From Gibbula magus (Eukaryota > Mollusca > Gastropoda > Trochida > Trochidae), in the NCBI GenBank assembly GCA_936450465.1, contig OW388296.1, forward strand, positions 41,320,023 through 41,384,022: a stretch of DNA of 64,000 nt. Direction: 5' to 3'. Within the stretch, counting starts at the first letter, position 1. Each line of letters opens with the position of its first letter. A model generated the notes under the pieces. The model saw nothing but the letters and a program-made list of their open reading frames with translations. It was not told where the DNA came from and made no database searches. The translations under genes were made by a program, and so were the position numbers. Positions 51,301 to 61,989 of the stretch are shown piece after piece.

Positions 51301-54300
51301 GAAATTATATTCTCAAAATTTACATAAAGTGACGCGGAGAACATACAGTATTTACAAAGATATTAAAACATTGTACAAAGTCCAGTTTTGCTAATTGATT
51401 CCAATCCCTTTACTAATCTCTGAAATAATCCCGTGTACAAGTCATAACCGTTATCCACTTATAAACAAAATTTACAAATTTACAGATCTACTCTGAGTGT
51501 TTAGTTATTGCTACATCAGTCAGATCACTTGAACTACCTTCGAACGGCCATTTTAATGTGAACACCTTTAAATGGCCACTCGAAGGGAAATGGACTCTCA
51601 TGGATTAACCTTGGTTGACAGGCTCTACCTGCAAACCCATTGATTGGTGAGACAGAACAGTCGGACGACAGAGGCTTCGGTCTAGGCTTCAACAACCCCA
51701 TTCTCTTCCCACCGAGGTTACTCCCTTCAGATTTAAGATCCTAACCTCTGTTGCTTTTCGCTTGAAATCGAGAACAGAAGAAAAGTCCCCTAACGGAGGA
51801 AAGCGGAATATCATACTGTATACCTGCTTCTTAACCAATGAAAACTCATCTTTCAGTGGCCCTGTCGACCAAGTGACTTCAAAGATCTAAGGATTTTACT
51901 TTTAAGTGTCTCGCTCATTAGCATATGTCTTTCAAATATATCGGATGTAAATAACACAAATGAATTATTTTGGGTATTTGTCTCTGATTTGGTCTTCTTT
52001 ATTTATAAGCATGTTTATGATCAATACTTTTCACAAAATTAAATAGCATATTTCGAGGAAAACACATTAAACGAGAAACGCGTTTGTCTTACGTTTATTT
52101 TATCATTTAGACGTGTCATTGGCAAATGTCGCTGATTGCACAACTAGATTCAATTGCAACAGATCAAGACACTCCCTTTCTCTCCTCGATTTGAAGCATT
52201 AAACAACAGAGGTTAGGATCGGAAATCTGAAGGGAGTAATGCACCAAATCATGTTTATTTAATTTGTTTAAGAACCCTTTGACTGAGAGTATTATTTCGC
52301 TTTTTTTTTTACCTTTTCGTGAGAGCGCTTTCAGTGAGAACGGAATGCTGCAGTTCCTTTTACACAAGTAACATATGTAACATCTGTACTTTCTGAATTG
52401 TTCTTGCTGTTCCATTGCAGGTCCTACATGAAGGGGAACAAGTTGGAGGATACGCTGGACTTTGTCTTGAGAAAAGTCTTCGATGAAATGAGATTGGAGA
52501 AGCGGCCATTTGACATTAAACCGTACATAAACGAATTTGTCTTTAACATCATCAGTAAAATCTGCTTCGATGAATGGTGAGTGTTAAGGTATTATTACTT
52601 CTAATTATTGTGACGCTATGTCTCGGAGAAAACATACTGTTTTAGTATCCGTTATCCAAGTGTCCTACTTCTCCTGAATACCCTGGTTCTCCTGAATACC
52701 CTGGTTCTCCTGAATACTCCTGAATACCCTGTTTCTCCTGAATACCCTGGTTATCCTGAATACCCTGGTTCTCCTGAATACCCTGGTTATCCTGAATACC
52801 CTGGTTCTCCTGAATACTCCTGAATACCCTGGTTCTCCTGAATACCCTGTTTCTCCTGAATACCCTGGTTCTCCTGAACACCCTGGTTCTCCTGAATACC
52901 CTGGTTCTCCTGAATACCCTGGTTCTCCTGAATACCCTGGTTCTCCTGAATACTCCTGAATACCCTGGTTATCCTGAATACCCTGGTTATCCTGAATACC
53001 CTGTTTCTCCTGAATACCCTGGTTCTCCTGAATACCCTGGTTCTCCTGAATACCCTGGTTCTCCTGAATACCCTGGTTCTCCTGAATACTCCTGAATACC
53101 CTGGTTATCCTGAATACCCTGGTTATCCTGAATACCCTGGTTCTCCTGAATACCCTGGTTCTCCTGAATACCCTGGTTCTCCTGAATACTCCTGAATACC
53201 CTGGTTATCCTGAATACCCTGGTTCTCCTGAATACCCTGGTTCTCCTGAACACCATAGTTCTCCTGAATACCCTGGTTATCCTGAATACCCTAGTTCTCC
53301 TGAACAGGTTGAAACGTTTGTAAATGTCTTATCTGTTCATATATAATCTGACATTTTTTAAAGTATCATCACTTAGATTTGGAATTGTTTGTAGATAAGT
53401 GAAAAGTGTAGATATATTTGAAAAGTGTAGGCATATCAGAAAAAGTGAAGGTGTATCGGCTAAAACACCTTCACTTGTAACAAAAGAAACCATAGCAACG
53501 AGTCCGGAAGATGTATTGTTCCCTGAATTTCAAACGTTACTCTTTAAAAAAATAATTTAGACTTAAATGATTCGTATAATTATAGTTGCATTTCAAAATT
53601 TGTCTGAAGATGTTAAAAGATTTGTTCTGAAGAATGTTCATTTGATAATGGTTTCAGCTTTTATCACGACGAACAAGCCAAGAGATTTACCTCTCTCATC
53701 GACAAGGCAGGCGAAGACATTGGAAACGGTTTCCTTGAGGATATTTTCCCTCCAATTAGGATCTGGCCAACGAAGAAATTTCAAACGCTTTTGGAAACAA
53801 ACGACGAAACACTTGGTTTCGTCAAAAACCGTATAAAAAATCATCGAGACACATTTTCACCAGGTATCTGTTTATTGTTTAAGTACAACTTCCCAATGCA
53901 AGGTATAAATCTTGCCAGTCTCCATTACTGGCTGATTTAGGCCTTGCAGTATTTCCTTAAGATCTCTGTGCTTGGAAATCCAGGCCCACTATGCATTTCA
54001 GGTGCAGCGGTTCACTATCTTGGCACAACCAAGCGAGGGAAATACTGCAAGGCTTAAAGCAGCAAGTTATGGAGGCCATGTACACTAATTTTCTAACTTG
54101 ATTTTCTGAAGAGGGAAGGGTGTGTTACTATTTGTTACATTATTTTTCAAATACATTGCATCGACTTATTTCACCGACAAAAACGTGCTACTGCCCGTTT
54201 AAAGCGTACCGTATACATATATTTGCACTAATACAACCAGGGCCTCGAATACAAGCCGGGGTAGAGGCATTTAATGAAAAAGAACCCGACATTTTATTCG

Positions 54301-57300
54301 AGGACAAACGGTAATGGTTGATTGTAAGGCACGCTTGTGACAATCATGATTTACAGTTTCTTGCAGTCTACTATATACTAATGTGTGGGTTTAATTTCAT
54401 TATAATTTGTTATCGATACAGAATTTCGCAAAATGTGTTTGAGTTCGAAATTTCTAATGCTTAATTGTCTTTAAATTATTTGGAGATGGGCCAATTGAAG
54501 TTGATTACACTACAAACGGACTGTTAGACAGTTCAATCTGATTTGTTTGTATCTTAAACAAGTTATTTATAATTAATGGGTAGCAATATAAGCAACGAAA
54601 CATGTTCTTTAAAGTAAACAAATATGAGATGAGACGATGGAAGATCCTGTCATCAAAATCTTTTCTCTTAAATTTAAAAACTGTAATGAGCTAATTTATA
54701 TTCAATAATTACGTTCTCAACCCTATACGTGTCTATCTAATTCGTTTCAATTATTTTTTCATTGAATTAATGCATTTATTGTCCATTCCCCCAAGACATC
54801 GAACGGGATTTCACGGACGCCATGTTGAACGCCCAAAGGACGCTAGCGGAAGAAGAAAACAGTGAGCTCCTTGCAGAGATAACCGACACCCATTTCGCAC
54901 ATACTATTAGTGATATCTTCAGAGGTATGTCAATGTATGTGATATCATGAATTTTGTATAATAATATAACATTCCTTCAATATTAGGTTTTAGCAAATTT
55001 TCAAACCACAATTTCCAATGTCACTACATTGAACCAACACTTACACGAATATAATTGAAAATATTATATACAATCATCGACCCTAACCATATTTCAAGTT
55101 AGAGCTTTTGAAAATCAAATGAGCACTAAATAGCGCCATTGTCTGTAGCATAAGTGACAAAGAACAATTGCGGTTACCACCCACAGAGTGGAAGGGGCTT
55201 AGAACTCTTTGAATACCCCTAACACGAGAACAATACACAATTGTCTCATCTTAGATCAACCATTTATGGCTTTGTCCGGAGCAGAACTCTAAAACCGTTA
55301 ATGATATCTTTCTGAAACTTCCAATGTGTATTACCCTACTACTGAAGTGGTGCTTTTTGATATTTTGAGATTTTTGAAAATTTTACTTTTTTCCGTTTCC
55401 ATAGAAACGTGTTGAATTTGGACTTTGTTCTGAGACAGATTCGTTTCCGTTTCCAAAACTCTTCATCATATTATCCTGAAACTTTGCACGTGTATTACCC
55501 ACTAACTGAAGATGTGCCTTTTGATATGTTCAGAAATCTGAAAATTGTATTTCTTTCCAAAGAAACATGTTGGATTTGAACTTTGTTCAGAGATAGGTCT
55601 GCTTCCGGAGCAGAACTCCAAAACCCTTCATCATACCCGAAACTCAGCATGTGTATTACCGAGTAACTGAAGTACGGTTACGGTTACCATATCTGTCAAA
55701 GATGTATTTTACAAAGTATGTGGGACCTGTGGGATATGTCATGTTCTGATGACTCTTGTTTAAAATTACCTTGAGGTATTTATGGAATTTTGAAATATAA
55801 ATTCCACAGTGTAAGTATAATGTTTATGTGGCAGGGTGAGATGAAAGTGTTCCGCCTATTCACTCTCATCCGGAGGTCCCGGGTTTGTTTCCTTGATCTC
55901 ACAATCACTTCTGTTACATACATTGATATAAATGTATATTCCAGCTGGCGCGGACACCTCCAGACAAGCCCTTTACTGGACTATCCTGTACATCGCAGCA
56001 CACCCGGACGTCCAGGCGAAGATGCATGAAGAGCTTGATTCGGTCCTAGGTTAGAATTCAATGTTCATGAATCGTGGTAGATGTGACCTACTCGTTATAC
56101 TCAACTTCAACTTCAACTTCATTTTATTCTCAAAAACCACCTTTGGTGGTATACGAGTACATATTCAACAATAATAATATAATATACAATGTCGAAATAC
56201 TCGTAAACAGCGTTAAACCCCAATCACCTCACCTCAACGATATAAGGAGTGTGAGTTCATGACGTCATCTGTTCATTAGACCGGTGCCTTATACCCACGT
56301 GTTCTTACAGGTTCTCGAGTGATTCCCCTGATGTCAGACCGAGTCAACCTACCCTACACAGACGCCGTACTGATGGAATGTTTGAGGATATCAAGCCCTG
56401 CTCCCATCGGCGTGCCTCATGCTACAATGTGTGATACCACCATAGGTAAACAGTGATGCAACCATATCAGCAATGTACATAGAAAACTAGTGTACATATG
56501 TAATTCTATAAGTTGAGATGATGAAGAATGAAGACAACTTGTTTCTATGTAGGCAATACTATCTACACTACCTGCAATAATCTAAATTCGTGTACCTCTT
56601 TCTTATCGGATTGGAAAGGTGCAAATCATCAGCACCAGCACATAGAGTTATTTTTCCCTGCGAAGACAAGAAGATCTCTAGAACTTAGGTGGATATTTGA
56701 GCTTCAAACGTTCCAGCCGCAAGGCTTTAATGATAAGATCGTGGATTAAAAACTTTCCACCCCGTTTTTTCATTATCTTTCCCTGCGAAGGAAAATACCT
56801 AAAAACCTTATTGAGAGCACCTTGCACTGGATAATAACCCGCTTGGAGAGCCTTGTACAGTATAATGCCCTCCCAACAGAGTATATATACAGTAAAATGC
56901 CCTCCCAGCAGGACATTACCAGTATAAGGCCCTCTTAGTAGGATTGCTTGTATTCCATACATTCTAGGTCATATTGAGGTAATCCATCCAAAAACTTGTC
57001 AAGTTTATAATGTTAATAGCAGACAATGCGGGATTCGAACCTCAACCCTTCACTTTGTAGCTCAATACTCTACTGCCTTTTGCCTGTGGAAATACACGAC
57101 GTTTCGAAGTATATACTCACTCCTTCATCAGGTATATTCTCCGAAACGTCGTGTATTTTCACATCCTTGTTTCTACTCAACAGGAAACTACACCCTTCCC
57201 AAAGGAACAACCGTTTTTGCCAACCAGTCTGCTATCCACCACGACCTAAGGCTCTGGGATGAACCGTTCAAATTCAAACCAGAGAGGTTCCTTGACGCAT

Positions 57301-57533
57301 CTGGCAAAATGAAACCCAAACCTGCTGGCTTTATGCCGTTCTCGGTGGGGAAAAGAGCCTGCATTGCAGAATCCTTGGTCAAACCGGAACTGCACATCAT
57401 TCTGGCAGCCCTGTACCGGAACTTCGAGATACGCATGCCCGAAGGAGTGACAGCCGACATGAAACCCACAGATAGTGGCATCAATTTTGTTCCAAAGCCA
57501 TATAAAGTTGTGATAAAGGATAGATTTGCATGA
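42304..57533 (+). CDS. Cytochrome P450, CYP2 clan (CYP1/CYP17-like), ten coding exons, copy B
   Basis: Coding exons: 42304-42469, 45352-45429, 45994-46092, 50244-50337, 52421-52576, 53658-53863, 54796-54924, 55945-56049, 56311-56445, 57184-57533. All junctions are GT-AG and in phase, giving 505 residues. An in-frame ATG at 42301, right after the acceptor, could add one Met. Motifs: membrane anchor about 10-35, hinge PPGPTGLP (42-49), WxxxR (W134, R138), I-helix AGADTS (310-315), ECLR (367-370), PERF (422-425), heme loop FSVGKRACIA (442-451) with Cys449; Ala replaces the usual last Gly, as in copy A. Exon lengths and phases equal those of copy A throughout and most residues agree, so the pair arose by duplication. 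Differences cluster around 165-185, 200-270 and 380-420, which include likely substrate-recognition regions. Expected role: ER monooxygenase; substrate unknown. No sign of decay despite many intronic insertions. Confidence 0.94.
42857..43361. mobile_element. Element with TIR TGCCYCTATTTCACTACGAG, packed with TTCGTA/TACGAA
   Basis: Left 'tgcctctatttcactacgag' and right 'ctcgtagtgaaataggggca' are inverted. The interior holds many 'ttcgta', 'tacgaa', 'cacgaat' and 'cgtaaacatttcgta' units. No ORF. In intron 1 (coding) of P450 copy B. Confidence 0.75.
43640..43745 (-). repeat. Dispersed repeat, mate of 53397-53517
   Basis: On the minus strand 'ggtgtatcggctaatacacc' and 'caaaagaaaccatagcaacg' match 53450-53500. 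The core is a small stem-loop. Confidence 0.7.
43845..43915 (-). repeat. tRNA-like sequence (SINE head or pseudo-tRNA)
   Basis: Minus strand 'cttcgtggtgtaatggttag' (A box) and 'ggggtcgatcccagg' (B box) with a tRNA-like layout. The acceptor stem does not close, so not called as a gene. Confidence 0.55.
44336..44485. repeat. Palindrome, arms ~60 bp
   Basis: 'atatacccatacttttcc' ... 'gataccctacactttccccg' returns inverted after a short 'cttactcggctccgcctcgtaag' centre that is itself a hairpin. Confidence 0.8.
44737..45071. mobile_element. 319 bp MITE with perfect 8-bp target duplication
   Basis: GACAATAT at 44737-44744 and again at 45064-45071. Between them the ends 'catcctcggttaccc.agg' and 'cct.ggtaaccgaggatg' are inverted, followed by inverted 'gttttatatatgc'. 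8-bp duplications fit hAT or P-like transposases. No ORF. Confidence 0.88.
45597..45790. repeat. Dispersed repeat, mate of 53900-54075
   Basis: Shared 'tccattactggctgattta', 'gtatttcc', 'cacctgaaatgcata' and 'ggaaata' in the same order. A more distant relative may lie at 17735-17850. Probably a short foldback element. Confidence 0.55.
46144..49165. mobile_element. ~3.0 kb element with TIR CTGAAACCCAAWAAGTAGGC and repeated GAAATGTACGTTAC
   Basis: Left 'cactgaaacccaaaaagtag' (46149) and right 'ctacttattgggtttcagc' (to 49160) are inverted, bounded by GATCA on both sides (46144-46148, 49161-49165). About eleven copies of GAAATGTACGTTAC or its reverse are spread through it, near 46331, 46525, 46717, 46872, 46887, 47209, 47225, 47582, 48085, 48258, 48598 and 48948. 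It carries the ORF at 47662-48066. The CACTG-like left end and repeated motifs recall CACTA elements, but the class is not settled. In intron 3 of P450 copy B. Confidence 0.7.
47662..48066 (+). CDS. Small ORF with a tudor/chromo-like WYVGKV segment, transposon-borne
   Basis: 134 codons from ATG at 47662. A Glu/Asp/His-rich start (29-45) leads into about 46-80, where EGKWYVGKVLDVDSSDD and VKISFME give the strand pattern of a small SH3-like barrel. Such segments occur at the C-termini of several uncharacterised invertebrate, transposon-associated proteins. The part after about residue 90 shows no pattern I recognise. No transposase core is visible in this element, so this may be a terminal exon or a captured domain. 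Function not assigned. Confidence 0.4.
   Translation: MSGEQPSAGPPPTFLTTMVQGENCGPNLTHDEHDEHVSSESGSGEQVSFAVNEFVSSDYEGKWYVGKVLDVDSSDDTVKISFMEKKSSFYNGHHCQVSSGASAVMFYARVINQYLLARPSVCSNVMVKTKTWLQ
50425..50497 (+). repeat. tRNA-Glu(CTC)-like sequence, probably a SINE head or pseudogene
   Basis: 'tggtatagtggtgaacata' (A box), 'cctctcac' around a CTC anticodon, and 'ggcccgggttcgagcccc' (B box) follow tRNA-Glu order. The acceptor stem (gagcaca/gagcaac side) does not pair well. Confidence 0.55.
50640..50760 (+). pseudogene. Penelope-like GIY-YIG endonuclease fragment
   Basis: The plus frame reads DRTGVVYHKEYECSESYVGE then TSRRTKLQLE: a GVVY...YVGET.R pattern typical of the GIY-YIG domain at the end of Penelope-like elements. 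About 35 residues only, running directly into the 56-bp array. Confidence 0.6.
50799..51290. repeat. 56-bp tandem array, ~8-9 copies
   Basis: The unit is 'tatttctatccgcaaggtta' + 'cgccatcaactgggacatca' + 'cttggctcaatcaagg'. Starts at 50880, 50936 and 50992 give an exact period of 56. The edge units are diverged. In intron 4 of P450 copy B; not coding. Confidence 0.92.
51698..52241. mobile_element. MITE family D, long copy
   Basis: Left 'ttctcttcccaccgaggtta' and 'cctaacctctgtt', right 'aacagaggttagg' and 'cggaaatctgaagggagtaa' in inverted order. The interior matches 17050-17350. Confidence 0.75.
52662..53307. repeat. 18-bp minisatellite with higher-order structure, ~35 copies
   Basis: The unit is 'ctcctgaataccctggtt', with variants 'atcctgaata' and 'gtttctcctg' and recurring shortened 'ctcctgaatactcctgaata' joints that mark longer repeat blocks. 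It fills most of intron 5 of P450 copy B. The Gln/Gly-rich ORFs on the minus strand are by-products. Confidence 0.95.
53397..53517 (+). repeat. Dispersed repeat, mate of 43640-43745
   Basis: 'ggtgtatcggctaaaacacc' and 'caaaagaaaccatagcaacg' are shared with 43640-43745 in the opposite orientation. Preceded by three 'gaaaagtgtag'-type repeats. Confidence 0.7.
53900..54075. repeat. Dispersed repeat, mate of 45597-45790
   Basis: 'ccattactggctgatttagg' then 'ccttgcagtatttcctt', mirrored by 'ggaaatactgcaaggctta': a foldback layout. In intron 6 of P450 copy B. Confidence 0.6.
54088..54202. mobile_element. MITE family A, truncated copy
   Basis: 'taacttgattttctgaagag', 'ttatttttcaaatacattgc' and 'aaaacgtgctactgcccgtt' match the left third of family A in reverse orientation. 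Confidence 0.7.
56095..56170 (-). repeat. LINE 3' tail fragment with (TTGAAG)n end
   Basis: The minus strand reads 'gtataccaccaaaggtgg' then 'aataaaatgaagttgaagtt': a short 3' UTR stem and hexamer tail like those of L2/CR1 elements. Confidence 0.5.
57020..57080 (-). repeat. tRNA-like sequence (SINE head)
   Basis: Minus-strand 'ggcagtagagtattgagc' (A-box region) and 'gaggttcgaatcccgc' (B box). Lies just before the ribozyme-like motif in intron 9 of P450 copy B. Confidence 0.5.
57090..57139 (-). ncRNA. Candidate type I hammerhead ribozyme of Penelope-like type
   Basis: Read on the minus strand: stem I 5' side GAAUAUAC, core CUGAUGA, one extra A, stem II GGAGU...ACUUC (5 pairs, one G-U), core GAAA, a two-pair stem III (AC/GU) with no loop, cleavage triplet GUC, and stem I 3' side GUGUAUUU, which pairs with GAAUAUAC over 8 positions (two G-U). 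Such minimal forms with a tiny stem III are known from the terminal repeats of Penelope-like elements and are thought to act as dimers. The extra A before stem II is a departure from the textbook core. It is antisense in intron 9 of P450 copy B, 45 bp from the last exon. Confidence 0.6.
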
Positions 57534-59460
57534 AAGAATTTCTTGAGATTCATGCAGAAAACTTAAATGACAATATATGACCAAGTGTGTAACAATACTT
57601 TTTGGTTGAACGTATTGCATTGCAAAAGATTGCAAAAGACGAAAATATGCCTATTTCTTGCCTTTGGTTGTTTTAGGAGCATTGAGAGGTATGCTTATAA
57701 CTTATCTGGACAAATTTACGTCTCTAATGATTGCGATACTGCCCAAGCGGCGTTAAACAATATCTCACTCACTCACACTAACAGACATAAAATTGTTAGT
57801 TCTTTGGAACTTGAATACCAATGCATTGGTAACCAAATGAAGTTGAAGTGACGCTTCATGAATAGTTTGAATTAGTATTATCCCGATAAAAAAATGCGGG
57901 AGGACATAGTCGCTGGCTCTGTCTGTCCGCCCGTCCGTCTGTCCATCTGTGCCTTTTTGTGTTTTCAACTTTCTGGATATCTTCATTTTGGCAGTTAACA
58001 CGGAAACACGGAAACGGAAACGGAGCAGAACTCGAAAACATTTAAGCTTAGCTTAGCTAAACGAAACCCTTACGCTTTTTTAATGGTTCCAAAGACTAAA
58101 TATGCAAATTCTGTATAAAAAGTAATTTTGGACGCAGATTTCAATATTACAGGCAGAATATTTACAGATATATAATATGTAAAGATATATGGTATTCAAG
58201 AATCAAGATACAAAATAATAATACCGTTTGGGGTAATCAAAGTACTTGAAAAAAGGTTTTATTTGTGATTGAAGTTTTCAGTTTATTATTCCTGTATAAA
58301 CATGTGTATGATTTCCATACATTTTCCATACATCTTTTCTTGTTAACAATGTTTTACTTGAGATTGCTTAGATTTTCAACCTTAGATAATAAATTACTGT
58401 AATCCTGATGAACTACGGAGCCAATGGCACTATTTTTCTAAAATCGGAGGTAAAATCATGACATTGCACATGTAAATATGTCTCCTTGTAGCAACAGAGG
58501 GCATGATTCAGCAATACATGTTGTGGTAGAGAACCAAACCAAAATGTTGTTTTTAGAAAAAACATTGGACGAAGATAATTTGTTGAGTTTGTTCATTTGT
58601 TGTTGGTCATCTGACATTGTTAACATACCATAGCATGTTTATATTCAGAGAAAACATCATAACCAGTTTCATTTTGAGCAATTTTCTTTGTGTATAAATA
58701 AAACCATTTTAAAACCTTTATCTAAAAGCTGTGTGTCTTGTAATCCATTTGTATGTACTGGTAATATAAATTTACTAATCAAATGCATCAGTCACATTTC
58801 AATAAATATATTTTGCCATGTTTGGGTGTTTTCACTGGAAATATGTCATAAATCACAAATCCTTGTTTTAAAGGGTAAATCATAAAAATTTCAAAATATT
58901 CTAAAACAACAAGCGATTATTTGAAGGCCATCGATTCTAGAACAAAAACCTCTATTGGACAAAAGCCCCTAGGACAAAACCCCATGTTAATATTTGCTTA
59001 CCCGGACACAAATCCCTACTTTGGAAGTGTTATTACATGTATTTTAGGTTTAATTCAGAAAATTGTTTTGCATTAAAATACAATAAACTCCATCTCTAAA
59101 ATGACAGTGAAATATCATGAGTGGTCTGATATATTAAGTAGAGTGTGCATGTAATGGCACAGTAAATCAGAGAGTACATTGTATTAGTGAGAGTGGGTGC
59201 ACCTGAATACGAGGGCATTGTAGCATAGAGAGGTATTTGTCTTAGGGATGACAGGGTTTTTTCCTATAGAGAAAGGCCTTTCTTTCCTAGAACGCCCGAG
59301 GATGAAGGTGTTATCTATTTTATTTACCGAAAAACCTAACATGTAAGTGCAATTGTCTAAATGTTTTAACTACAGTGCAGGTGATCCAAGTACAATAAAG
59401 CGCACGTACAATATCATCAAAGTTCTCGGATAGCAGAATACACATCAACATCGTAGTCAC
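57534..59460. other. 3' flank of P450 copy B, no gene seen
   Basis: Holds the untranslated tail of copy B. AATAAA-type signals occur at about 58386 and 58697. A 'ctgtctgtccgcccgtccg' repeat fragment is at about 57918-57950. Otherwise AT-rich and unassigned. Confidence 0.45.
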
Positions 59461-59467
59461 CAATCCC

Positions 59468-59530
59468 CTGTGGTCTGGTGGTAAGGTATTGGGCTACAAA
59501 GCAGGTTGAGAGTTCGATTCCAGCATTAAT
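59468..59530 (+). repeat. tRNA-like sequence (SINE head)
   Basis: 'tggtctggtggtaaggtatt' (A box) and 'gagagttcgattccagc' (B box) at tRNA spacing. No pairing acceptor stem. Confidence 0.5.
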
Positions 59531-59616
59531 TTGTCTGCTTTGAAAATCATAAACTTGGCAGATAGATTATCTCACTCAATGGAACTTAGAACTTACTGTG
59601 TGCCCTCTGGAACCAA

Positions 59617-59830
59617 CTCGATAAAGCGAAAGAGCGATATTTCCACACAACAAAGCGATATGGCCACACGACAAAGCGACATAGCCATACGACAGAGCGA
59701 AATGGTCACACGACAAAGCGATAACGCTGCACGACAAAGGATAAGGCAACACGACAAAGCGATAACACCGCACAACAAAGCGATAAGGCAACACGACAAA
59801 GCGATATAACAATGCGACAAAGCGATGATA
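59617..59830. repeat. Degenerate ~24-bp minisatellite, ~9 copies
   Basis: The unit is close to 'acaaagcgataaggcaacacg' with variable spacing of 22-24 bp. Open frames on both strands result from the period. Confidence 0.85.
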
Positions 59831-60324
59831 AAACTTTGCCTTTGTATTTGGATTCACATAACATAAGAATGATTTTGATAAATGATTCCACTTTAAATCC
59901 CCAAAGGTCGCTATTATATAAATTTAATTAATACAAGTTTATTTTTATTGAGAATTTGAATAAACATATAATGAGATTTCTCTATAAAATAACTTAAGGT
60001 GAATAATTGAGAAATCCATGCTAATTAAAACAGACATCTGTAACTCTAATAGATTAATTCAAAACGCTGACATGGTGTGTCTAAACCTGTACACAAATAC
60101 TTTCTTAGACATACTTTATGTGACTGGTTATTATAGATTTAATTGAGCAAAATAAAGTTTATATAAATTTAAATCGACGCACTCTGGTTTCTTCTACTTA
60201 CTCTATATTTTTACAAATAAAAACTGTCAAATAAAGCTTAAAATCATTAAATATGTCTGACACTCGGCATCCCAAAAAAATTTATTATATGATTTTAAAA
60301 GGTATAGAAAATAATTAAGTTATT

Positions 60325-60962
60325 TTGACTTCGAAGTTTCGAGATTTATTGTACAGTTTGGGCTTTGGTTTTGTTTGGGACCAACAATTTGTTTATCTGC
60401 CTACTTTGTTTTTCTCAAAATTTCTGTGTCGACTAAAATGTATTCATGAACAGAATTGGGATAGTTCACTTCAAAACGGCACCAACTCCATATCTTACTC
60501 TTATTTTAAAGCTTCACTGTCTAAGGAATTATATTTGAATGCGGTTGTTGTTAAAATGTTTAGAGTAGCATTCGCCCAATTTACGTGTTTTTCGCATCAT
60601 TTAAGAATTGAAACGGGTCGGTTTTATAATATAGATAGAAATGATAGATTATGTTTACACTGCGACGACGGCTATAATTGAGGATGAATACCATTTCCTT
60701 CTTGTGTGTTCCAAATTTAAAGAGCTCCGCCTGAATCATTTGCCGGAAACTGTTTGTACAAATCCAAATAAAACTAAATTTAAAATCCTCATGTCAACAT
60801 CGAATTGTAAACTCCTCAATAATTTAGCAAGCTTTATTTTTCATGCCATGTACCAAAGATGTTAATTGAATGACTGTTGCTGTACACATCATGTCTTGTC
60901 ATATATAACATATGTAGTTACGGGCCGATGGCCTACACTTCAGAAATAAAGAATTGAAATTG
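60325..60962 (+). pseudogene. CR1/L2-like LINE ORF2 C-terminus and 3' end, frameshifted
   Basis: The frame at 60325-60681 ends with a LRIETGRFYNIDRNDRLCLH-type segment; the next frame (60641-60865) continues with IIEDEYHFLLVCSKFKELRL to a stop. This conserved Cys/EDExHFLLxC block precedes the end of ORF2 in many invertebrate LINEs. One frameshift near 60670 breaks it. The 3' end has AATAAA followed by 'gaattgaaattg'. 5'-truncated. Confidence 0.75.
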
Positions 60963-61384
60963 ATAACTTCTGATATATATTCATCTACATAATGTTGGTT
61001 TGGAAATCTATTTGTAACAACACTGGTATATTATTTAGACATTCACTTACAAATCAAAGGAAAGAATAAAATAATCTATCATTATCAAAATAAAATATAT
61101 AATTTTGTTTACTGGGTTACATTGTGCACATCTTATAAACCTAGGTCGGATTCTGTCTGTTGTTTTGTAGGTATCTTCTTTTCTTGGAATAACCTCTAAT
61201 GAGGTCTTACTTCCGAGAATAACCCGGTATGAGGTTTTACTTTTGAAAGTAAGACCTGAACCTGAGGTTTTTTTTAAAGTAAGACCTGGAAATGCACTTA
61301 GAATAAGTTTTCAGACTTGCAACGCAATAACCAACAAGCAGCAATTATTATCGAAAATTATACAAAGTTAAAAATTTCCAAGTT

Positions 61385-61470
61385 GAAATAGCTGGTTTCG
61401 AACCTGACACCCTTCACTCTCTAAACTGGCGCCTTAGACCGCTCGGCTATGCAGACCGAGATGATGAGTG
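61385..61470 (-). repeat. tRNA-Leu-like sequence (SINE head or pseudo-tRNA)
   Basis: Minus strand 'tagccgagcggtctaaggcg' is a near-perfect tRNA-Leu A-box arm and 'caggttcgaaaccagc' a B box. The long variable arm and acceptor stem are degraded. Confidence 0.6.
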
Positions 61471-61737
61471 GAGTTGAATTACTCCATTTATAGTCATCCC
61501 TTCTTTGCCTCGATATAACGCAACCGTTTGCCTCGATATAACGCAACCGAGGGCGACATACCCTTTATAAAAACACGATTTGGGAATCAAAAATTATAAA
61601 ATGTAATTTTTTACATTTGACGTTTATAAATAGGAAGAAAACATTCCTCCTTCGTCTTCTGCTTTTAAAATGGTCTAAGCGGAGGAATTAGGCCCTTTGA
61701 GCGTCCGGAACTATAACTCGTAAATTTTGATAGTTGA

Positions 61738-61862
61738 CGGTTTATAAGCTGGAGAAAACACTCCTCCTCGGTCTTCTGCTCTGAGAATAACCTCAAGGTC
61801 GGGATATCCCTCCCTTCAGGTTATTCTCAGAGCAGAAGACCTCGGAGTCATGTTTTCTCCTT
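61738..61862. repeat. Palindrome, arms ~50 bp
   Basis: 'tcttctgctctgagaataac' and its inverse 'gttattctcagagcagaaga' flank a short centre. 'ggagaaaaca' and 'tgttttctcc' close the ends. 'tcttctgcttttaaaatggt' at 61655 and 'cttttcttggaataacctc' at 61178 look like relatives. Confidence 0.75.
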
Positions 61863-61989
61863 AACATAACGTATAAAGACACTATTAGGCTATATCACAG
61901 TAGAATATTTGTGTGACATTGTGTATTAATATGTGCGACAGAAATAATTCTAAAGGGTCTGATTAATGAAAAAGCACGTTTTGGGTAAA

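Noticed and set aside
52642..53256. Gln/Gly/Tyr-rich ORFs on the minus strand
   Set aside because: Translations of the 18-bp minisatellite.
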